This document shows positions 20,453-30,020 of a stretch of DNA of 64,000 nt, one piece after another. Location: the NCBI GenBank assembly GCA_029249445.1, contig JAQWHI010000018.1, positions 485,348-549,347 of the forward strand. The letters run 5' to 3'. The notes beneath the pieces are model-generated. The model did not search any database. It saw only the letters and a program-made list of their open reading frames with translations, and was not told the origin of the DNA. Position 1 is the stretch's first letter. Every line of letters starts with the position of its first letter. Made by a program: the position numbers and the translations under genes. The DNA is from Crocinitomicaceae bacterium. Its GTDB lineage: Bacteria; Bacteroidota; Bacteroidia; Flavobacteriales_D; Crocinitomicaceae.

Positions 20453-21415
20453 CTATAGTTTTTCAATTACGTTAAGTAACGTTTTTGCTTTATTTTCAGT
20501 TTCCAACCATTCGGAATGAGGATTCGAATCAATCGTCAACCCGCCACCGATATACAAGAAACATTCCTCTGCAAACAATTGAGCACATCGTAAGTTGACG
20601 TACAAATTCGTTTCTTCACCGACAACACCTATGAAACCGGCGTAAAGACCTCGATCGTGACACTCCAATTCACGAATCATCTCAAACGCACCCATCCTTG
20701 GTGCTCCACAGACAGCTGGAGTTGGGTGCATCAGCTCAACAAAATCATCTATTTTTCTAGATGGAAATTTGAATTTAAAATCTGTTCTTAAGTGTTCAAC
20801 TGGTCCAGCCATTACCGATTCTGGACCTTTCTTTGAAATAATTTTACAATTGATTTGATCTAAATTTTTCTCGATAAATTCTGATACAAAATATTGCTCC
20901 GAACGCTCTTTTTCAGTCCATTCAATTCCTTTGCCACTCTCTTTCGTTCCTGCAAGAGACATGGTAAATCCTATCTCACCTTTTGCCTGCAACAGAACTT
21001 CTGGAGTGGCTCCAATCCATGTACCAAATCGATCACTCGAAATCAAATAAACAAAAGCATTTGGATATTCCTCACAAAGTGCATTGTACAATGAATTAAA
21101 ACTGTGATTAAAAGAAATTTTTTTTATTCTCGATAAAATTGCCTTATTAACCTCTCGGTTGCTGAAATTTGACAAATATGCATTTGCTAAATCGAAATAC
21201 TCTTCCTGACTGTAGATCGGGACATCCTCTGTTCTGATACTACCCGTAATATTTTGGGGCGAATCACTAGATTCGATAAATTGAAATATTTTATCTCCCG
21301 AAAAAGGTCGAACCACAAAACCATTCACAGATTCCGTTGCAGAAACCGCTGCAAAAGAACCTGACTTGCATCTACTCACTTTTCCTGGGATCCTATAATT
21401 GATTATATCCCCCAT
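20453..21415 (-). CDS. menF: Isochorismate synthase / chorismate-binding enzyme
   Basis: SLAGTKESG, ELMHPTPAVCGAPR, FIGVVGEETNLYVNLRCAQL, YIGGGLTIDSNPHSEWLETENKAKTL; adjacent to menD. Confidence 0.9.
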   Translation of the reverse strand: MGDIINYRIPGKVSRCKSGSFAAVSATESVNGFVVRPFSGDKIFQFIESSDSPQNITGSIRTEDVPIYSQEEYFDLANAYLSNFSNREVNKAILSRIKKISFNHSFNSLYNALCEEYPNAFVYLISSDRFGTWIGATPEVLLQAKGEIGFTMSLAGTKESGKGIEWTEKERSEQYFVSEFIEKNLDQINCKIISKKGPESVMAGPVEHLRTDFKFKFPSRKIDDFVELMHPTPAVCGAPRMGAFEMIRELECHDRGLYAGFIGVVGEETNLYVNLRCAQLFAEECFLYIGGGLTIDSNPHSEWLETENKAKTLLNVIEKL

Positions 21416-21838
21416 TTACTTCGATGGAATAACCATAACTGTTAAACGACCGGTACAAACTAATTTTTTCGTTACTTCATCCGTAATTTCAACCTGCCAT
21501 ACATGTGTTCTTCTCCCTGCATGTACTAGTTTTCCATGCGCCACAACAAAACCATCACGAGCAGCACCAACATGATTGGCATTTACCTCCAACCCGACTG
21601 GAACTTCCTTTGATAAATCAAGCAAAAGTGTAGACCCCATAGAACCTACTGTTTCTATCAAGGCAGCACTTGCGCCTCCATGTAACAGTCCCATGGGTTG
21701 TTTTGTTCGATCATCAACTGGCATTCGAACCTTAATATAGTCCTCTCCCAACTCAATACATTCCATCCCTAGCTGCGCCACCAGAGTGCCTTTACTGAAA
21801 GAATTGATGTCATTTAATTCGACTTGCTTTAATTTCAT
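21416..21838 (-). CDS. PaaI-type hot-dog thioesterase (likely DHNA-CoA thioesterase by context)
   Basis: MGLLHGGASAALIETVGSMGS, GLEVNANHVGAARDG; 1 nt upstream of the isochorismate synthase. Confidence 0.85.
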   Translation of the reverse strand: MKLKQVELNDINSFSKGTLVAQLGMECIELGEDYIKVRMPVDDRTKQPMGLLHGGASAALIETVGSMGSTLLLDLSKEVPVGLEVNANHVGAARDGFVVAHGKLVHAGRRTHVWQVEITDEVTKKLVCTGRLTVMVIPSK

Positions 21839-21940
21839 GTGACAAAGATAACCTCAGAATAGTAATTTAACAACATCATACCGTTTGTAATTATTTCAAA
21901 TACGAAATAAAATTGAACGATTGATGCTTACATTTGAGCA

Positions 21941-22948
21941 ATGATTCAGGAAAACATCAATTTAAAACAACACAACACGTTTGGCATCGAAGTCAATGCC
22001 CGCAGATTTGCTACGTTCTCCTCTATTGAAGAATTGCGTTCCTTACTCTCAGAAAAAAACGATGATTCCCTTTTAATTCTTGGAGGAGGAAGTAACATTC
22101 TCTTCACTAAAGATTTCAATGGCCTAGTCATCAAAAATGAAATCAAAGGTTTTGAAATAGTTGACGAAACCGAAAAATTTGTTCACGTCAAAGTTGGAGC
22201 CGGCGAAGTATGGCATGAATTCGTTCTGAAGTGCATCGAATTGGACTATGGAGGTGTTGAGAACCTCTCATTAATCCCCGGCAGCGTCGGAGCAAGTCCT
22301 ATGCAAAATATTGGCGCATACGGTACTGAGATAAAAGATATTTTCATCCAACTTGAAGCCTACAAAATTGATACGGGTGAAATTCATATTTTTAATAATG
22401 AAGATTGCGAATTTGGCTACCGTGAAAGTGTTTTTAAAAAATCACTTAAAGATCAATACGTAATTGTTTCTGTTACGTATCGTCTGACCAAAGAACACCT
22501 GATAAACTCCAACTATGGTGCAATTGAAAACGAATTAACAAAGCGCGGAATAACACATGCCACAATTCGTGATATCAGTGATTCCGTTATAGCAATTCGC
22601 TCGAGTAAATTGCCTGATCCAAAAAAAATCGGAAATGCTGGAAGCTTCTTTAAAAATCCAATTGTAGACCACAAAATTGTCAAAGAAATAGCAAAAAATT
22701 ACCATCAATTTCCACATTATCCTGCACCAAATGGAAAAGTAAAACTTGCGGCAGGATGGCTAATTGAGCAAGCAGGTTGGAAAGGAAAAACATTTGGGAA
22801 TTTTGGTGTCCATAAACTTCAAGCCTTGGTACTTGTGAACTATTCTGAAAGTAAAGGTGATGAGATCTACGATTTATCTACACGTATCATAACATCGGTA
22901 AAAGAGCAATTTGGTATAACGCTTGAAAGAGAAGTGAATATCATCTAA
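21941..22948 (+). CDS. murB: UDP-N-acetylenolpyruvoylglucosamine reductase
   Basis: LKQHNTFGI, ILGGGSNILFTKDFNGLVI, IPGSVGASPMQNIGAYGTEI, YRESVFK, GNAGSFFKNPIV. Confidence 0.97.
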   Translation: MIQENINLKQHNTFGIEVNARRFATFSSIEELRSLLSEKNDDSLLILGGGSNILFTKDFNGLVIKNEIKGFEIVDETEKFVHVKVGAGEVWHEFVLKCIELDYGGVENLSLIPGSVGASPMQNIGAYGTEIKDIFIQLEAYKIDTGEIHIFNNEDCEFGYRESVFKKSLKDQYVIVSVTYRLTKEHLINSNYGAIENELTKRGITHATIRDISDSVIAIRSSKLPDPKKIGNAGSFFKNPIVDHKIVKEIAKNYHQFPHYPAPNGKVKLAAGWLIEQAGWKGKTFGNFGVHKLQALVLVNYSESKGDEIYDLSTRIITSVKEQFGITLEREVNII

Positions 22949-22966
22949 TCAACGACGGAAGGGAAT

Positions 22967-24193
22967 TTACCACTCATCTGAAGTCCCATCCATTTCATTG
23001 GATTGATCCAACAACTTCTGCCAGTTGCTCGAACCATCATCGGTGTCGTCCAAAATACTTAAATATTCATTTTTGGTTAAATCATACCGTTCAATTTCTT
23101 CCCCAGTATATGCCTCAATATCGAGTAATATTTGCTTCTCACCCTCACTACAAAATGATAGTGCTTGACCTCTATTTTTTCCACGGCCTGTTCTTCCACA
23201 TCTGTGTACGTAATTTTCAGAATCTTCTGGGAGGTCATAATTCACAACATATTCAACACTTGGAATATCAATTCCTCGAGCTGCAACATCCGTCGTAATC
23301 AGCACTGTATTCTCTCCCGCCCGAAAGCGATCAAGAATAGAAAACCTCTCTTTCTGGTCAATCCCACCGTGCATTGCCTCAGAGTGAATCTGCACACGCT
23401 TCATCGCTTCTACGATGCGACCAACTCGAACCTTCGTCCTTGCAAATACCACGACTTTCTTTTCAGGATACTGCTTCACAATATTCTCTAAAAAAAAGCG
23501 CTTGTCATCCATCTCAACAAATATGACCGAATGGTCAATATTTTTTGCAACAGGGTTTTTAGGAGAAATTTGAATACGGATTGCATTTTTCACAACATCA
23601 TAAGCCAATGACTTGATCTTCTTCGAGATTGTTGCTGAGAAAAATAATGTTTGTCTTTTCTTTGGTATGAATCGAAGCACATCTGAAATGTCTTTTGCAA
23701 AACCAAGATCAAGCATCAAGTCAGCCTCATCAAGCACGAGGTATTCGACATTCGAGAGATCAAGAGCATTCTGAGAAATGAGATCAAACATTCTTCCTGG
23801 GGTCGCTACCAATACATCAATTCCATTATTCAATGTTTTAATTTGCTGTTCTTGTTCCACACCACCAAACAAACCAAAAACTTTCACACCAGTATGCTTT
23901 CCAATTGTTCGATATACTCCAGCAATTTGTTTTGCAAGTTCTCGCGTCGGAACCATAACCAAACAGCGAACAGTTCCTTTTGTATATTTGTTCTTTTTTC
24001 GCTGGATATTGTTGATTGTAGGTATTGCAAAAGCAGCCGTTTTTCCCGTGCCCGTTTGAGCGATAGCCATCACATCTTCTCCATCCAAAATAGGTCGAAT
24101 GGCTTTGTATTGTATATCCGTTGGACGCTTAAAACCGAGAACATCCAATTGTGTCTTAATTTCTTTTGATATGTTGTAATCCGAAAATTTCAT
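22967..24193 (-). CDS. DEAD-box RNA helicase
   Basis: AQTGTGKTAAFAIP, VPTRELAKQI, VLDEADLMLD, FSATI, HRCGRTGRG. Confidence 0.96.
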   Translation of the reverse strand: MKFSDYNISKEIKTQLDVLGFKRPTDIQYKAIRPILDGEDVMAIAQTGTGKTAAFAIPTINNIQRKKNKYTKGTVRCLVMVPTRELAKQIAGVYRTIGKHTGVKVFGLFGGVEQEQQIKTLNNGIDVLVATPGRMFDLISQNALDLSNVEYLVLDEADLMLDLGFAKDISDVLRFIPKKRQTLFFSATISKKIKSLAYDVVKNAIRIQISPKNPVAKNIDHSVIFVEMDDKRFFLENIVKQYPEKKVVVFARTKVRVGRIVEAMKRVQIHSEAMHGGIDQKERFSILDRFRAGENTVLITTDVAARGIDIPSVEYVVNYDLPEDSENYVHRCGRTGRGKNRGQALSFCSEGEKQILLDIEAYTGEEIERYDLTKNEYLSILDDTDDGSSNWQKLLDQSNEMDGTSDEW

Positions 24194-24205
24194 ACTTCAC
24201 AAAAA

Positions 24206-24230
24206 AGCCCTGACGAAATTGGTCAGGGCT
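24206..24230 (-). terminator. Intrinsic terminator downstream of the zinc-ribbon coiled-coil gene
   Basis: agccctgac(24206-24214)...gtcagggct(24222-24230); minus strand read-out is followed by TTTTTTG. Confidence 0.75.
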
Positions 24231-24249
24231 CTCAGTTCTATTAAATAAT

Positions 24250-25002
24250 TTATTCTGCCGTTTCTTGACTTGGAACCAAAATACGCCCGCAATGTTCACA
24301 AGCGATAACTTTCTTTTTAGTATGAATATCCAACTGACGCTGTGGTGGTATTTTATTAAAACAACCTCCACAAGAATCTCTATCTACTGGAACAACTGCT
24401 AAACCATTTTTCGCGTTGTTACGAAGTCGAGTGTATGCGTTTCCGAGTCGTGTATCGAGCGATTTAAGTGCTGCTTTTGATTTCTTAATTAGCTTTTCCT
24501 CTTGTGTTTGCGTTTCTGCAATAATTTCATCCAATTCAGCTGTTTTTGCATCTAAATCTTGCGAGCGGAGTCCTCTACGCTCAATGGCTTCAGCGAGGAC
24601 TTCTTTTTTATGTGCAACTTTCGCTTTCGCCTCTTTGCTCCGCTTTTCATTCAATTTAATTTCCAGCTCCTGATATTCTACCTCTTTCGAGATTGATTCA
24701 AACTCTCTGTTGTTGCGTACATTGTTTTGTTGTTCTTTGTACTTTGCAATTGCAGCTTCAGCCTCTTTGTTTGCATTTTTCCGATCAGAAACATCCGTAT
24801 CTAGTGCATTAATTTCGTCCTCCATCTTAGCAATTCGAGTATCAAGCCCGGCAAGTTCGTCTTCCAAATCTTGCACCTCCAACGGAAGCTCTCCTCTAAC
24901 TGTTCTTATTCTGTCAATTTCAGAATCGATTAATTGCAAATTATATAGACTGTCTAATTTTTCAGCTACTGTCGCCTCTTTTTTAGTTGCAGTTTTTGCC
25001 AT
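24250..25002 (-). CDS. C4-type zinc ribbon / coiled-coil protein (zf-RING_7 type)
   Basis: Long coiled coil then SCGGCFNKIPPQRQLDI...VIACEHCGRIL. Confidence 0.85.
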   Translation of the reverse strand: MAKTATKKEATVAEKLDSLYNLQLIDSEIDRIRTVRGELPLEVQDLEDELAGLDTRIAKMEDEINALDTDVSDRKNANKEAEAAIAKYKEQQNNVRNNREFESISKEVEYQELEIKLNEKRSKEAKAKVAHKKEVLAEAIERRGLRSQDLDAKTAELDEIIAETQTQEEKLIKKSKAALKSLDTRLGNAYTRLRNNAKNGLAVVPVDRDSCGGCFNKIPPQRQLDIHTKKKVIACEHCGRILVPSQETAE

Positions 25003-25005
25003 TTG

Positions 25006-26103
25006 TCAAAAATAATTTATTGGGTTTGTATTCACCTCCGTTAAATGAACGGCAAATGTAGTGAATTTTTTCTTCAAAATCGTGGCGATTCTGTTCGAAG
25101 TGTATTGTTCGCTTTCAAAATGTCCAATATCTGCGATGATTATTTCATTTTCTGCATCAAAAAAATCGTGGTATTTGTAGTCTCCGGTGATAAAAACGTC
25201 AGCTCCAGAGCGTTTTGCTGCCCGCAGTAAAAAGCTACCAGATCCGCCGCAAAATGCTACCTTTTTGATTTGACCTCCAGACAATTTCGAATGTCGAATA
25301 ACAGCACAATTAAATGTTGATTTAAGAAACGTTAAAAATGCAACCTCATCCATTGCTTTCGTCAAATCACCAACCATTCCGCTTCCTTCGTAGTCATTGG
25401 CATTCATTAATGGAAGAACATCATAAGCAATCTCCTCATAAGGATGACTCAATCGCATTGCATTTAAAATCGCATCAAGCTGATGCGATGAACATACCAC
25501 CTCAAAACGTTCTTCTTGAACATTAGTAGATTTACCGATTTCTCCGATATGCGGACTTGAATTTTCACCGGGTGTAAACATTCCTTCTCCAGAAACGGAA
25601 AAGCTACATTCACTATAATCTCCAATATTGCCCGCTCCTGCTTTATACATCGCTTCTGAAACCACTTTGACATGACTTCGCGGTACATAACAGACCAATT
25701 TATTAAGCACATTCAATTTTGGAGATAAAATACGCACATCTGCAAGCCCTAAGCGCTCTGCAATTTCATAGTTTACTCCAAAACGATAATTATCCAAATT
25801 TGTATGGCAAGCGTAAATCGCAATGTCATTCTTTATCGCCTTTAAAATAGTTCTTTGTATGTAATCGGTTCCATTAATTTTTTTTAATCCCTTAAAAACA
25901 ATTGGATGATGTGAGACAATTAAATTACACCCTCTTTCAATTGCCTCATCAACCGTAGATTCGATACAATCTAACGAGACAAGTACATTAGTTATCTCTT
26001 GATTTTGATTCCCAACAATGAGACCAGAATTGTCATAAGATTCCTGACTTGAAAGAGGTGCTAAACGCTCTATATATCTTGTTATATCGTTAATTTTTGT
26101 CAT
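25006..26103 (-). CDS. Nif3-like dinuclear metal center protein
   Basis: LAPLSSQESYDNSGLIVGN, IVSHHPIVFKGLKK, YACHTNLDN, HPYEEIAYDV, GADVFITGDYKYHDFFDA, DIGHFESEQY. Confidence 0.94.
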   Translation of the reverse strand: MTKINDITRYIERLAPLSSQESYDNSGLIVGNQNQEITNVLVSLDCIESTVDEAIERGCNLIVSHHPIVFKGLKKINGTDYIQRTILKAIKNDIAIYACHTNLDNYRFGVNYEIAERLGLADVRILSPKLNVLNKLVCYVPRSHVKVVSEAMYKAGAGNIGDYSECSFSVSGEGMFTPGENSSPHIGEIGKSTNVQEERFEVVCSSHQLDAILNAMRLSHPYEEIAYDVLPLMNANDYEGSGMVGDLTKAMDEVAFLTFLKSTFNCAVIRHSKLSGGQIKKVAFCGGSGSFLLRAAKRSGADVFITGDYKYHDFFDAENEIIIADIGHFESEQYTSNRIATILKKKFTTFAVHLTEVNTNPINYF

Positions 26104-26106
26104 ACA

Positions 26107-26880
26107 TTAGAATTTATAAGTCAACCCCATATTCACTCCTATCGCTCGACCGAAATGCGCGTAAGGCGATGTCTCAACATTCGAAGATATGAGTTGCAAC
26201 CTATATTCAGGAACAAGCAACAAAGAAACATTTCTGCCCATCGTAAGATGAACCCCTACATTTGCAACCGCACTTAATACAAAGGATCGATATCCATTTT
26301 GTGTAGTGTAAGTTTCTTTTGTCTTTGTATTGACTGCATCCTCCCATCTCCGATCTTGCTTATATTTGGTGAACAATTGCGGAATCAACCCACCACCAAC
26401 ATACAAACGAACATTTTCACCGCAAGTAAAGTAGGCTTTGACGGGCATTCCGATATATTTATATGTGCTTTCATAAGCATGCAAGGTATCCGAACCCTCA
26501 TAAAGGTACGATTCACCATTTTGGATATAAGTAATCCCTCCTTCCCATGTCAAATAAGGTAAAATTCGATCACGAACACCTATACCCAATGACCAACTAT
26601 CGAGACTTTTCTCGTATTCTCTCTCTCCAAGAGAGGCTGCATAAATTCCTCCATTCCCCGTATTCTCGATCAAATTACGGCTTGTCCGCGACCAATTTGC
26701 GAGAGCAAAAAATTCAGCTGTTCCACTGTTTGTTTCGGCAGGTCTTTGTTCATCTTTGGGCTGCCCCTGTATTACATCAATTTGAGCATTAACAGCTAAA
26801 ACAGACAAAATCACAATAGCTGTAAGGAAGTACTTTTTTAGTTTCATAGCGGAAAGATACCAAATAATCGAAATTTTCAT
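26107..26880 (-). CDS. Outer membrane beta-barrel protein
   Basis: Signal peptide, amphipathic strand pattern, C-terminal INMGLTYKF. Confidence 0.7.
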   Translation of the reverse strand: MKISIIWYLSAMKLKKYFLTAIVILSVLAVNAQIDVIQGQPKDEQRPAETNSGTAEFFALANWSRTSRNLIENTGNGGIYAASLGEREYEKSLDSWSLGIGVRDRILPYLTWEGGITYIQNGESYLYEGSDTLHAYESTYKYIGMPVKAYFTCGENVRLYVGGGLIPQLFTKYKQDRRWEDAVNTKTKETYTTQNGYRSFVLSAVANVGVHLTMGRNVSLLLVPEYRLQLISSNVETSPYAHFGRAIGVNMGLTYKF

Positions 26881-26983
26881 CGATCAAAGTAGCAAATCAT
26901 AAATATTCACCTACCGTTCAATTGACTGATTTTATTGTTACCTGTTCTTGTCTTAGATACCAACATTAATTTTTAATTTTGAG

Positions 26984-28888
26984 ATGATGAAAAGATTACT
27001 TGATTTTCTACCGGACCATGTTGCTACCTTATTGAATCGACTCGGAATCGTTCTGATGTCTATGTACTTGACACGACTCGTTTTTCTTTTCTCGAATATC
27101 GAGGCCTTCCAAAATTTGGCATTCTTGGACTTCCTGGTAGCTCTTTGGTTTGATGTCATTACAATTGCTCTATTTTTTCTGCCTTACTACATCCTGTATA
27201 TGCTGCCTATACCATTTCGTCATACGGGAGCTTACAAACTATTTTTCCGACTGCTATTTCACATTACTAACGCCCTGATGCTTGGCTTAAACCTCATGGA
27301 TGTTGAGTATTTTCGATTCACAAGCAAGCGCTCTACTTATGATATTTTATCTATGTTCGGCGGAGGTGGAAATGATCTTGGTCAATTATGGGGAACATTT
27401 TTGCAGGATTTTTGGCTTGTTATTTTGATCTATATCGCTTTAATCGTAGCGTCCGATTTCTTGTATAGAAAGACCGACAGATTGGCATTGAAACCTACCA
27501 ATCGCTCTCAATTTTTAAAAACGAATTTGATCTGGTTCTTACTCATTGTTCCGACACTATTTATAATCGGAAGAGGAGGATTCGGACTGAAACCAATCGG
27601 TATAATTCAAGCCAATCGCTACACCAATCCGGAAAACATTTCATTCATACTACCTACTCCTTTTACCATTATCAAAACAATAGATCAAGGAGGATTGGAT
27701 CCAGTGATTTACATGTCTGAAAAAGATGCTACATATTATTTCAATCCCGTAAAAAAAACACAGCCGCAAGGTATTTTAGCGCACAACACGAACGTTGTCA
27801 TTATCATGCTTGAAAGCTTCGGTTCAGAATTTGTTGGAGCTTTTAATAACGGTAAAGGTTATACTCCATTTATGGATTCAATTATTAACCAATCACTAAC
27901 ATTCAATTACAGCTTCGCAAATGGGAAGCGATCCATAGAGGCAGTGCCCGCCGTAATCGCATCAATGCCGACACTTATGGAAAATGCATACATATCATCG
28001 CCATATGGAAATAACAAGATTAACACCTTACCCAACATACTTGGAAAACATGGATATGAATCTGCATTTTTTCATGCAGCAACAAATGGATCTATGAGCT
28101 TTGATGGATTCTCTGAAATTTGTGGATTTGACCACTATTTTGGGAGATTCGAATACAACAATGATGCGCATTTTGACAAAACATGGGGAATCCTAGACCA
28201 TTATTTTAATCCATGGAGCGCTAGAAAAATGAGCGAACTCAAAGAACCCTTCTTCAGTACTCTATTTACAATTTCTTCGCATCACCCCTACTTTATACCA
28301 AAAAGCTTAAGGGATGATGTGAAAAGAGGTCCTCAGAAAATATGTGCCTCAATAAGCTACGGAGACATCGCACTTCGTAATTTTTTCATCGAAGCAAAAA
28401 AACAAAGTTGGTACGACAACACGCTGTTCGTACTTTTGGCTGATCATACGCCAGCGACAACATCAAAAGTATACAACCAACGTACGCACATTTTCCGAAT
28501 ACCAATTGCATTTTACCATCCCAGCGGAAACTTAAATTCAGAGAAGAGCAATAAAGCTTTTCAACAATTGGATATCATGCCAACAATTTTAGATTTATTG
28601 AATATTGATACCGAGTATTATGCATTCGGAAATTCCTATTACAGCGGAGATAGCGGTGAAGCACTAACCTATCTTTCAGGGTCTTTTAATTACTTCAAAA
28701 ACGGACATTTAATTGTCTATTCGAACGGAAAGGCACAAAACTTGTACAACTACACAAAAAATAAAATTGACTTAAACGATTCTTTAACCTATTTTAGTAG
28801 TGAGATTAAAGATGCCGAACAAAAAATCAAAGCAACTATACAACGTTACAACAGCGATTTAATAAAAAACAGAACAACGGTAAAGTGA
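26984..28888 (+). CDS. LTA-synthase-family sulfatase-fold membrane enzyme (phosphoglycerol/phosphoethanolamine transferase-like)
   Basis: N-terminal TM helices, then IIMLESFGSEFVGAFN, FANGKRSIEAVPAVIASMPTLM, SSHHPYF, LLADHTP. Confidence 0.9.
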   Translation: MMKRLLDFLPDHVATLLNRLGIVLMSMYLTRLVFLFSNIEAFQNLAFLDFLVALWFDVITIALFFLPYYILYMLPIPFRHTGAYKLFFRLLFHITNALMLGLNLMDVEYFRFTSKRSTYDILSMFGGGGNDLGQLWGTFLQDFWLVILIYIALIVASDFLYRKTDRLALKPTNRSQFLKTNLIWFLLIVPTLFIIGRGGFGLKPIGIIQANRYTNPENISFILPTPFTIIKTIDQGGLDPVIYMSEKDATYYFNPVKKTQPQGILAHNTNVVIIMLESFGSEFVGAFNNGKGYTPFMDSIINQSLTFNYSFANGKRSIEAVPAVIASMPTLMENAYISSPYGNNKINTLPNILGKHGYESAFFHAATNGSMSFDGFSEICGFDHYFGRFEYNNDAHFDKTWGILDHYFNPWSARKMSELKEPFFSTLFTISSHHPYFIPKSLRDDVKRGPQKICASISYGDIALRNFFIEAKKQSWYDNTLFVLLADHTPATTSKVYNQRTHIFRIPIAFYHPSGNLNSEKSNKAFQQLDIMPTILDLLNIDTEYYAFGNSYYSGDSGEALTYLSGSFNYFKNGHLIVYSNGKAQNLYNYTKNKIDLNDSLTYFSSEIKDAEQKIKATIQRYNSDLIKNRTTVK

Positions 28889-29760
28889 AACAAACAATTC
28901 GATTCATAGTAAACCCGATATCAGGAGTTGGAAAGAAAAATTACATCCCTGATTTGATTGAGAATTACCTCGACCACAACAAGTTTGACTATGATCTTGC
29001 ATTTACAGAATATAAACTTCATGCGAAAACACTCGCAAAACAATCCTCAGAAGAAGGAATCGATATTGTTTGCGCTGTTGGAGGCGATGGATCTGTTCAT
29101 GAAGTGGGAACAGCATTGATTGGAACAAAAACAAAATTAGCAATACTACCCGTAGGATCTGGGAATGGTTTGGCCCGACATCTAAAAATTTCTATGAATA
29201 TCAGAGTGGCAATTGAATGTATCAACAATTCAAAATCCATAGCGATGGATACTGTCCTTGTAAATGAAAAATCATTTTTGGGTGTTGGAGGATATGGTTT
29301 TGACGCAGTAGTAGCGAAGAGATTCGACACCCATCGTCGAAGAGGTCTTTGGGGTTATATTCAACTCATTCTTCGTGAGTTTTTTCGATTCAACCCTATC
29401 AATGCCTCAATTGACATTGATGGAAAAATAAAAACGCTTCCTGTCGTTCTGCTAACCGTGGCAAATTCTTCTCAATTTGGCAATGGTTTTACGATATCTC
29501 CAAAGTCTGATGTAACTGATGGAGAATTGGAATTGGTTGTTTTAAGGCCATTTACCATTTGGTCGGCACCATTAATTGTCTACCGTTTTTTCACAAAAAG
29601 AAGCGATACTTCCAGGTTCTCTGAAATTATTCCTTTTAAAACAGCCAAGCTAAAGCTCTCTAAAAAAATTGCACATTACGATGGAGAGCCCTGCGATGTG
29701 AAAGATGAGATCAATGTCAGTGTTGTTCCAAAAAGTCTGAATATTATAATAGGTAATTAA
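28885..29760 (+). CDS. Diacylglycerol kinase / YegS-type lipid kinase family protein
   Basis: RFIVNPISGVGKKN, AVGGDGSVHEVGTALIGTKTKLAILPVGSGNGLARHL, DGEPCDV; GTGA overlap with the upstream stop. Confidence 0.93.
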   Translation: MKQTIRFIVNPISGVGKKNYIPDLIENYLDHNKFDYDLAFTEYKLHAKTLAKQSSEEGIDIVCAVGGDGSVHEVGTALIGTKTKLAILPVGSGNGLARHLKISMNIRVAIECINNSKSIAMDTVLVNEKSFLGVGGYGFDAVVAKRFDTHRRRGLWGYIQLILREFFRFNPINASIDIDGKIKTLPVVLLTVANSSQFGNGFTISPKSDVTDGELELVVLRPFTIWSAPLIVYRFFTKRSDTSRFSEIIPFKTAKLKLSKKIAHYDGEPCDVKDEINVSVVPKSLNIIIGN

Positions 29761-29791
29761 GAAATGATTCCCAAAATCAATTGATATAAAG

Positions 29792-29953
29792 ATGCTCTAT
29801 CTCTATCTTTACCCATTAGCTCCTGCTATTTTAATCGCAGTTCTGAATTGGATTTATTGGAGAAAACAAGGATTCACTTCAAAAATTCATTTGGGCTTTG
29901 GAATCATCATTTTTTGGGCCGGTTTCCACATCTTATTTAAATACTTCGCATAG
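29792..29953 (+). CDS. Small two-TM membrane protein, 53 aa
   Basis: Manual translation MLYLYLYPLAPAILIAVLNWIYWRKQGFTSKIHLGFGIIIFWAGFHILFKYFA*. Below the ORF-track cutoff; sits between the DAG kinase and mcm genes. Confidence 0.6.
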   Translation: MLYLYLYPLAPAILIAVLNWIYWRKQGFTSKIHLGFGIIIFWAGFHILFKYFA

Positions 29954-30020
29954 ACGAATGAACGATTATTCGAATAGTTCAATTAACTTTACAGAACCCA
30001 TATTCGAAGAAAACAACTCA

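Noticed and set aside
23110-25015. Several + strand ORFs of 60-108 aa opposite the DEAD helicase and zinc-ribbon genes
   Set aside because: Low-complexity antisense translations (Ser/Phe-rich, complementary to Lys/Glu-rich coding); real genes are on the minus strand.
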